Source: Acuticoccus sp051016205 | Lineage (GTDB): Bacteria; Pseudomonadota; Alphaproteobacteria; Rhizobiales; Amorphaceae | Reading direction: 5' to 3' | DNA length: 64,000 nt | NCBI GenBank assembly: GCA_051016205.1 | Contig: CP136534.1 | Coordinates: 3,410,001 to 3,474,000 of the forward strand | Shown here: in pieces, positions 59,125 to 64,000 of the stretch | How the letters are laid out: each line of letters starts with the position of its first letter | Numbering within the stretch: the first letter of the stretch is position 1 | The notes under the pieces: generated by a model | Told to the model about the DNA's origin: nothing | The model's database searches: none | Seen by the model: only the letters and a program-made list of their open reading frames with translations | Made by a program: the position numbers and the translations under genes

Positions 59125-59946
59125 TCAGTCGGTCACCACTGGCCGTTTGGGGTCACCGCCCCATTCGGTCCAGGACCCGTCATAGACCGCAGCCTCCGTG
59201 CCAAGCTTTTCCAAAGCCATGGCGAGGATGGCCGCCGTCACGCCTGAGCCGCAGCTGGTGATGGCAGGCTTGTTCAAGTCCACCCCAGCGGCAACGAAAG
59301 CCTCACGCAACGCCTCTTCGGACTTCAGCGAACCGTCTTCGTCCACCAATTGTCCATAATGGACATTGTGGGCGCCGGGCATGTGGCCTGAGCGTATCCC
59401 TGGCCGCGGCTCTTTCGCTTTGCCGGCAAACCTGTCGGGGGCGCGCGCGTCGATCACCGTGCCGCCATTGTCAAGCGCTGCGGCCACGGCATCGGCATCC
59501 ACGAACAGCGCCTTGCCGGGGGAGGGTGTATATGTCGCCGGCGTCACTTGAGGGGGCGGACCTGTCTCCACCGCGCCGCCTTCTGCCTTCCAACGGGCAA
59601 AGCCGCCGTCAAGGAGCTTGACGTTGGAGTGGCCCATGGCGCGGAACATCCAATAGGCGCGCGGCGCTGCAAAGGGGGCACCCGCTTCATAGACCACCAC
59701 CGTGTCTGTGTCGGCGATCCCCATGGCGCCCACAGCCTCGGCAAAGGCGTCCGGCGAGGGCATCGTGTGGGGAAGGGCGCTGTCGTGGTCGGCCACCTCA
59801 TCGATGTCGAAACGCACAGCGCCGGGGATGCGCCCTTCCACGTACTCCGCCCCTCCATCACGGCCGGTGTCTGGCATGTGCCAGGAGGCATCCAGCACTT
59901 TGACCGAACCAAGATTGTCCTTCAGCCACAGGGCGCTCACCAACAT
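59125..59946 (-). CDS. sseA: 3-mercaptopyruvate / thiosulfate sulfurtransferase
   Basis: A 273-residue two-domain rhodanese. The second domain has the active-site loop AITSCGSGVTAAILAMALE, with CGSGVTA typical of mercaptopyruvate sulfurtransferase (SseA) rather than thiosulfate rhodanese. The first domain starts MLVSALWLKDNLGSVKVLDA. The ATG at 59946 is one base after the alaX stop. It moves sulfur from 3-mercaptopyruvate to thiols or cyanide. It is the third gene of the cysK-alaX-sseA operon. Confidence 0.93.
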   Translation of the reverse strand: MLVSALWLKDNLGSVKVLDASWHMPDTGRDGGAEYVEGRIPGAVRFDIDEVADHDSALPHTMPSPDAFAEAVGAMGIADTDTVVVYEAGAPFAAPRAYWMFRAMGHSNVKLLDGGFARWKAEGGAVETGPPPQVTPATYTPSPGKALFVDADAVAAALDNGGTVIDARAPDRFAGKAKEPRPGIRSGHMPGAHNVHYGQLVDEDGSLKSEEALREAFVAAGVDLNKPAITSCGSGVTAAILAMALEKLGTEAAVYDGSWTEWGGDPKRPVVTD

Positions 59947-59947
59947 A

Positions 59948-60649
59948 TCAGTCCACCAGCGCCAGCCGGACACGCCGGTTCTGCCGCCCCTTCTTTTCAA
60001 TTTTGGTCACCGCCACAGCGCCCACTTCACCCGTGGCAAGAACGTGGGTGCCCCCGCAAGGCTGAAGGTCCACCTCGCCAATGCGCACAAGGCGCACCTT
60101 GCCTGAGCCCCGCGGCGGCTTCACGGCCATGGTCTTCACAAGGTCAGGGTTGGCGTCGAGCTCTTCATCGGTGATCCACTCGGCGGTGATGGGGTGGTTC
60201 TCCTCCACAAGGGCGAGCACCTTTTCCGTCACCTCGGTCTTGTCGAGGCCGGCGTCCTGAATGTCAAAATCGAGCCGGCTCTCCCTGTCGCCGATTTGCC
60301 CGCCCGTCACAGGGAAGGGGAGCACCACCGACAACAGGTGAAGCGCGGTGTGCATGCGCATCAGACGGTAGCGGCGCTCCCAATCCAGATGTTGGACCAC
60401 GGCCGTTCCCACATCCAAGGGATCGTCCACGAACAGCCTGATGCGGTTCCTGTCTTCATCATAGCGCGCGTCGGTCACACACACGGCGCTGCCGTCCTGG
60501 CGTTCAAGCCGGCCGGTGTCGCCCGGCTGCCCACCGCCGGCTGCATAAAACAGGCTGCGGTCCACAATGACGCTCTGGGGGTCAGCGGCCATGATGGTGG
60601 CGTCGGCGGTGGAAAGGTAGGCGTCGTCCCTGAACAGAGGTGTCGTCAT
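59948..60649 (-). CDS. alaX: Alanyl-tRNA editing protein (AlaX)
   Basis: A 233-residue AlaX-type editing enzyme with the zinc ligands in RMHTALHLLSVVL (H-x3-H) and DLQPCGGTHVLATGEVGAVA (C-x3-H). It removes Ser or Gly wrongly attached to tRNA-Ala. The N-terminal part (FYAAGGGQPGDTGRLER) resembles AlaRS editing domains, as in AlaX-M forms. ATG at 60649 overlaps the cysK stop by ATGA, and sseA follows within one base. Confidence 0.93.
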   Translation of the reverse strand: MTTPLFRDDAYLSTADATIMAADPQSVIVDRSLFYAAGGGQPGDTGRLERQDGSAVCVTDARYDEDRNRIRLFVDDPLDVGTAVVQHLDWERRYRLMRMHTALHLLSVVLPFPVTGGQIGDRESRLDFDIQDAGLDKTEVTEKVLALVEENHPITAEWITDEELDANPDLVKTMAVKPPRGSGKVRLVRIGEVDLQPCGGTHVLATGEVGAVAVTKIEKKGRQNRRVRLALVD

Positions 60650-61668
60650 GCCTCAACCGATTCGTAAGGGATGGAAATGTCGGAGGTACGCTCAAGCCAC
60701 TCTGGCACGGGCAGTCCCTTCTCACGAAGGAACGACGGGTCGAACAGCTTGGACGCATACCGGTTGCCGTAGTCGCACAGGATCGTCACGATCGTATGAC
60801 CGGGCCCCATCTCCCGCGCCAGGCGCACGGCCCCTGCCACATTCACACCCGTTGAAGCGCCAAGGCACAGCCCTTCGTGCTCCAAAAGATCGAACACGAT
60901 GGGGATCGCCTCTTCGTCCGGGATCTGGAAGGCCACATCCACAGGCGCCCCTTCGAGGTTGGCGGTGATGCGCCCCTGGCCGATGCCCTCTGAGATGGAC
61001 GAGCCCTCAGACTTCAACTCACCCGTTGTGTAGTAGCTGTAGAGCGCTGCCCCCATGGGGTCGGCGAGGCCAATCTTCACCTCGCCCCGCTCTTTCAGTG
61101 CCATCCCCGTGCCGGCCAGTGTGCCGCCACTTCCCACCGCACAGATGAAGCCATCCACCTTGCCGTCGGTGTCACGCCAGATTTCAGGCCCCGTGGTCTC
61201 CACGTGGGCCTTGCGGTTGGCGGTATTGTCGAATTGATTGGCCCAGATAGCGCCCGCTTCCTCCGTTTTCGCCAACTGCTCGGCCAGGCGGCCCGAAAGC
61301 TTCACGTAGTTGTTGGGGTTGCGGTAAGGGACCGCAGGCACCTCCACCAACTCCGCCCCCACAAGGCGCAGCATGGACTTTTTCTCGTCCGACTGGGTCT
61401 CTGGAATGACGATGACGGTGCGAAAGCCGAGCGCATTGGCAACCAGGGAAAGGCCGATCCCCGTGTTGCCGGCCGTCCCTTCGACGATCACGCCGCCAGG
61501 TTTCAACTCGCCCCGGGCCACAGCATCGCGGATGATGTAAAGGGCAGCGCGATCCTTCACCGACTGGCCGGGGTTCATGAACTCCGCCTTGCCGAGGATG
61601 GTGCATCCGGTCTCCTCGGAGACCCGTTTCAGCTTAATCAGGGGCGTGTTGCCGATGGTCTCGATCAT
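60646..61668 (-). CDS. cysK: Cysteine synthase A (O-acetylserine sulfhydrylase type)
   Basis: A 340-residue PLP enzyme: IGNTPLIKLKRVSEETG, FMNPGQSVKDRAALYI with the PLP Lys (about residue 43), VEGTAGNTGIGLSLVANALG as the substrate loop, and CAVGSGGTLAGTGMALK for the cofactor phosphate. The EGTAGNTG loop and length of about 340 are typical of an alphaproteobacterial CysK branch. It makes cysteine from O-acetylserine and sulfide. AGGAGG precedes the ATG at 61668. It opens an overlapping operon with alaX and sseA. Confidence 0.95.
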   Translation of the reverse strand: MIETIGNTPLIKLKRVSEETGCTILGKAEFMNPGQSVKDRAALYIIRDAVARGELKPGGVIVEGTAGNTGIGLSLVANALGFRTVIVIPETQSDEKKSMLRLVGAELVEVPAVPYRNPNNYVKLSGRLAEQLAKTEEAGAIWANQFDNTANRKAHVETTGPEIWRDTDGKVDGFICAVGSGGTLAGTGMALKERGEVKIGLADPMGAALYSYYTTGELKSEGSSISEGIGQGRITANLEGAPVDVAFQIPDEEAIPIVFDLLEHEGLCLGASTGVNVAGAVRLAREMGPGHTIVTILCDYGNRYASKLFDPSFLREKGLPVPEWLERTSDISIPYESVEA

Positions 61669-61781
61669 GAAGCGACCTCCTGTGATGCTGGCTTAGCGGT
61701 GCGGGCCTTGTCCATCAACCAATACCGTGGCAGCCCCTTCAGTCCCCAGCGCAGTCTCGCCAGCCGAGCCAGGACCTCGCC

Positions 61782-63119
61782 ATGACCAACCTTTCCCCGC
61801 GTGCCAAGAGCCTTTTGACGCGCATCGAGGACCGCAGCGCACGCGTGGCGGTGATTGGTCTGGGCTATGTGGGGTTGCCGCTCGCCATCGCCATCCAAGC
61901 TGCAGGCTTTTGTGTGGTGGGCTTCGACATCGACCCCAAAAAAGCCGAACAGCTGAAAGCCGGCCGCTCCTACCTCTGCACTGTCGACGATGCCGCCGTC
62001 AGGGCCGCCATTGAGGCGGGCTTTGCCCCCACGAGCGACCCCGCCGACCTGTCCGATGCCGCCATCGTGGTTGCCTGTGTGCCGACCCCCATCGGTAGAC
62101 AGCGCGAGCCTGACCTTTCCTTCGTGGTCAAGACCACCGAAATGGCTGCCGCGACCATGCCGGAGGGGGGCCTCTACGTCCTTGAATCCACCACCTATCC
62201 AGGCACCACGGACGAGGTGGTCGCACCGCTGTTCCAGGCGGCCGGCCACAGGGTGGGGGAGAGCGTGTTCCTTGCCTATTCGCCTGAGCGCGAGGACCCC
62301 GGCAACGCGCACTACGACACACGATCCATCCCCAAAGTGGTGGCAGGGGACGGGCCGGACGCACACGCCCTCGTGCGCGCTTTCTATGCCTCGGTGGTGG
62401 AGGAGGTGGTGCCCGTCTCCTCCACCCGCACGGCAGAAGCGGTCAAAATCACCGAAAACGTCTTTCGCGCCGTCAACATTGCCCTCGTCAACGAGCTCAA
62501 GCACGTCTTCGAGGCCATGGACATTGACGTGTGGGAGGTGATCGAAGCGGCGAAAACCAAGCCCTTCGGCTACATGCCGTTCTACCCTGGCCCAGGGTTG
62601 GGCGGCCACTGTATCCCCATCGACCCCTACTATTTGGCCTGGAAGGCGCGGGGGGTGGATACGCCCACCCGCTTCATCGAACTTGCTGGCGAGATCAACC
62701 GCGCGATGCCCGCCCATGTGGTGGAACGGCTCGCCCACGCCCTCGATCGATCCGCCGGCCGCGGCCTCAGGGGCGCCCACATCCTCCTCATTGGCCTTGC
62801 CTACAAGAAGAACGTTGCGGACGTGCGGGAAAGCCCTGCGTTAAAACTCCTTGAGCTGTTGCGCGAAAGGGGTGCGGACGCCGTCTACCACGACCCCCAC
62901 GTCGATGCCGTGCCGCCGACGCGCGAATTTGCAACGCTCGCCGGCAAGGAGAGCCTCCCCCTCGACGCGGACGCGGTCGAGCGGGCCGACGCCGTCCTCA
63001 TCGCCACCGACCACGACGCCGTGGACTATGCCTGCCTTGCCAAGGCGCGGCTCATTGTCGACACGCGCAACGCCATGGCTGTGCGCGGCTTCAAAGGGTC
63101 CCATATCGTCAAAGCTTGA
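61782..63119 (+). CDS. UDP-sugar 6-dehydrogenase (UDP-GlcNAc dehydrogenase type)
   Basis: A 445-residue three-domain dehydrogenase: NAD motif VAVIGLGYVGLPLAIAIQA (about residues 22-40), the ESTTYPGTTDEVV block, GPGLGGHCIPIDPYYLAWK with the catalytic Cys, and the C-terminal LIGLAYKKNVADVRESPALK. The HCIPIDPYYL form is typical of WbpA/WecC-like UDP-HexNAc dehydrogenases rather than UDP-Glc dehydrogenase. It makes UDP-HexNAc uronic acids for surface polysaccharide. It starts with ATG at 61782, divergent from cysK. Confidence 0.93.
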   Translation: MTNLSPRAKSLLTRIEDRSARVAVIGLGYVGLPLAIAIQAAGFCVVGFDIDPKKAEQLKAGRSYLCTVDDAAVRAAIEAGFAPTSDPADLSDAAIVVACVPTPIGRQREPDLSFVVKTTEMAAATMPEGGLYVLESTTYPGTTDEVVAPLFQAAGHRVGESVFLAYSPEREDPGNAHYDTRSIPKVVAGDGPDAHALVRAFYASVVEEVVPVSSTRTAEAVKITENVFRAVNIALVNELKHVFEAMDIDVWEVIEAAKTKPFGYMPFYPGPGLGGHCIPIDPYYLAWKARGVDTPTRFIELAGEINRAMPAHVVERLAHALDRSAGRGLRGAHILLIGLAYKKNVADVRESPALKLLELLRERGADAVYHDPHVDAVPPTREFATLAGKESLPLDADAVERADAVLIATDHDAVDYACLAKARLIVDTRNAMAVRGFKGSHIVKA

Positions 63120-63219
63120 AGGACGCCTGTCAGGGCCATGCCGTCGGCTGGCGCCAGGGGCGTGCGATGCGGAGGAGCTTGTGGTGGCAATTCGGCGTGG
63201 CGCCCGCGAGGAGCCCGCA

Positions 63220-63708
63220 ATGCCTGAGGGCAAGGGCTACGCCATGCGAGGCGTGGGCAGCACCGTCGTGTCCATCACCCCGGACGCCCTATGGGCGCTC
63301 GTCATGGACGAGGCACGCCTTGCCGCCGCCATTCCAGGCGCTGAATCCTTGCGACGCGAGGATGTTGACGGCGAGCGCACCTATGTGGCCGACGTGAAGA
63401 TCGGTGTCGGCTTCATCAAAGGCACTTACGTCGTCAGCGCCCGTTTCAGCGAGATGGTGATCCCCTCGGAATTGATCCTTCACGGCGGTGCCAAAGGCCC
63501 CCTCGGCAACTCCAGTGGAGAAGGCTGGGTGGACTTGCTGGACCATAAAGACGGGACGGAGGTGCGCTACGCCTACGCCATCCTCATCAGCGGCGCCGTT
63601 GCTGCCGCTGGCGGACGCCTTTTGGATGGAGCGGCCGATCACCTCATCGCCAAGTTCTTCAAGCGCCTTGCGAAATCAGCGGCGACACTCCCTGCTGAAT
63701 CCCGCTAG
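63220..63708 (+). CDS. CoxG-like SRPBCC protein (CO dehydrogenase subunit G family)
   Basis: A 162-residue SRPBCC-fold protein of the CoxG type: GVGSTVVSITPDALWALVMD, AAAIPGAESLRREDVDGERT, IGVGFIKGTYVVSARFSEM and AGGRLLDGAADHLIAKFFKR. CoxG-like proteins assist CO-dehydrogenase or xanthine-dehydrogenase-type molybdoenzymes, but none is in this window. The ATG at 63220 follows GAGGAG. Its TAG stop (63706-63708) is the first part of the CTAG end of the 107-bp repeat. Confidence 0.88.
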   Translation: MPEGKGYAMRGVGSTVVSITPDALWALVMDEARLAAAIPGAESLRREDVDGERTYVADVKIGVGFIKGTYVVSARFSEMVIPSELILHGGAKGPLGNSSGEGWVDLLDHKDGTEVRYAYAILISGAVAAAGGRLLDGAADHLIAKFFKRLAKSAATLPAESR

Positions 63709-63811
63709 AGCGGTTTGCGGTTAGATGGAAACATACGATCGCAAGAAAACCGCTCTATTTCAAAGGAGTAGAGCATCTTATCCGCGTCCGTATGGACGCA
63801 GGATGCTCTAG
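63705..63811. repeat. 107-bp CTAG-bounded repeat, copy 2
   Basis: Same length, order and ends as the copy at 44081-44187, with about seven substitutions: CTAGAGC at the left, GCTCTAG at the right, and the GCGTCC-GTAT-GGACGC hairpin. Its left end provides the TAG stop of the CoxG-like gene. Confidence 0.85.
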
Positions 63812-63819
63812 CAGCCTGT

Positions 63820-64000
63820 TCAGCGCGCAAGCGTCTCCAGTCTGTCCATCACCGTTGCAAGGTGATCGTCCCAGCCGTGGGGCGGTACGATGGCGGCTGC
63901 CAGCTTGGCGTGGGCCGCATCATCGTGCGCCAGCGACTGAATGGCGCCGCGCCAGGCAGGCCCGTCGGTGGGGTCAAGGAAAAGGGTGGAGTGCGCGCCG
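63820..64000 (-). CDS. C-terminal part of a probable glycosyltransferase (gene runs off the window)
   Basis: The last 59 codons, read leftward: AHSTLFLDPTDGPAWRGAIQ, then LAHDDAAHAKLAAAI and WDDHLATVMDRLETLAR, stop TGA at 63820-63822. A LFLDPTD-W-AI block then a short helical tail is characteristic of the end of GT4-type glycosyltransferases. The rest lies beyond 64000. It neighbours the UDP-sugar dehydrogenase, so both may serve surface polysaccharide synthesis. Confidence 0.65.
   Translation of the reverse strand, partial: GAHSTLFLDPTDGPAWRGAIQSLAHDDAAHAKLAAAIVPPHGWDDHLATVMDRLETLAR

Noticed and set aside
1..64000. CRISPR arrays, rRNA genes and riboswitches
   Set aside because: No regularly spaced repeats, rRNA sequence or recognisable riboswitch core was seen on either strand.

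Overview
The window is GC-rich, densely coded DNA that looks like a chromosome segment of an alphaproteobacterium, most likely in the Hyphomicrobiales (Rhizobiales) or a close relative. The reasons are two complete TRAP (DctPQM) uptake operons, a Tim44-like protein, an extensin-family protein, a COQ10-type START protein next to lipA, TAT-exported PhoX, frequent GTG/TTG starts with ATGA/TGATG overlaps, and CTAG-bounded interspersed repeats of a kind common in that group. The genus cannot be fixed from the sequence.

Layout. 1-8.1 kb: start of an ABC-F ATPase, then a leftward TRAP operon (DctP, DctQ, DctM) running into an IclR regulator, a leaderless solute-binding-like protein, an enoyl-CoA hydratase and a CaiB-type CoA-transferase, with an RraA-like aldolase divergent. 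8.1-17.4 kb: a phage-like pair (propeller-like protein and SGNH esterase), an extensin-family protein, DUF455 ferritin-like protein, Bcp peroxiredoxin, a giant AsmA-like protein, PPK2 and a YrhK domain split over two overlapping ORFs. 17.4-26.5 kb: hydantoinase/oxoprolinase A and B subunits with a SnoaL-like protein, a Tim44-like protein, then a polyamine-type ABC binding protein, a K+ channel and one permease. 26.6-31.3 kb: two TAT-exported enzymes (FAD oxidase, PhoX) and a GFA protein; PhoX has a Pho-box-like site.

31.5-44 kb is a stress or low-oxygen island: P-type cation ATPase, Hsp20, a bactofilin-like membrane protein, flavodoxin, universal stress protein, an SbmA/YddA-type ABC transporter with a degenerate signature motif, a pre-ATP-grasp/ATP-grasp ligase translationally linked to a hemerythrin, and a class II glutamine amidotransferase. 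Three FNR/FixK-like palindromes (TTGA-N6-TCA) sit at promoters here. This is the best candidate for an undescribed system.

44-49 kb: a second TRAP operon with an SMP-30 lactonase and a divergent LysR regulator. 49-56.3 kb: an accessory strip with a broken TrmH-type methylase, an SGNH hydrolase, a small mer unit (MerT-like, GDCC zinc protein, MerR with its operator), an aromatic amino acid decarboxylase, a cytochrome c with small partners, an IS3 remnant and two orphan ORFs, ending at the 3' end of tRNA-Arg(CCT). 56.6-64 kb: core genes lipA, COQ10-like, an esterase, an overlapping cysK-alaX-sseA operon, a UDP-sugar dehydrogenase, a CoxG-like protein and the tail of a likely glycosyltransferase.

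Repeats are part of the story: a 107-bp element with CTAGAGC/GCTCTAG ends occurs twice and supplies the stop codon of one flanking gene at each site; a decayed relative lies at 34.4 kb; a second palindromic family occurs three times.
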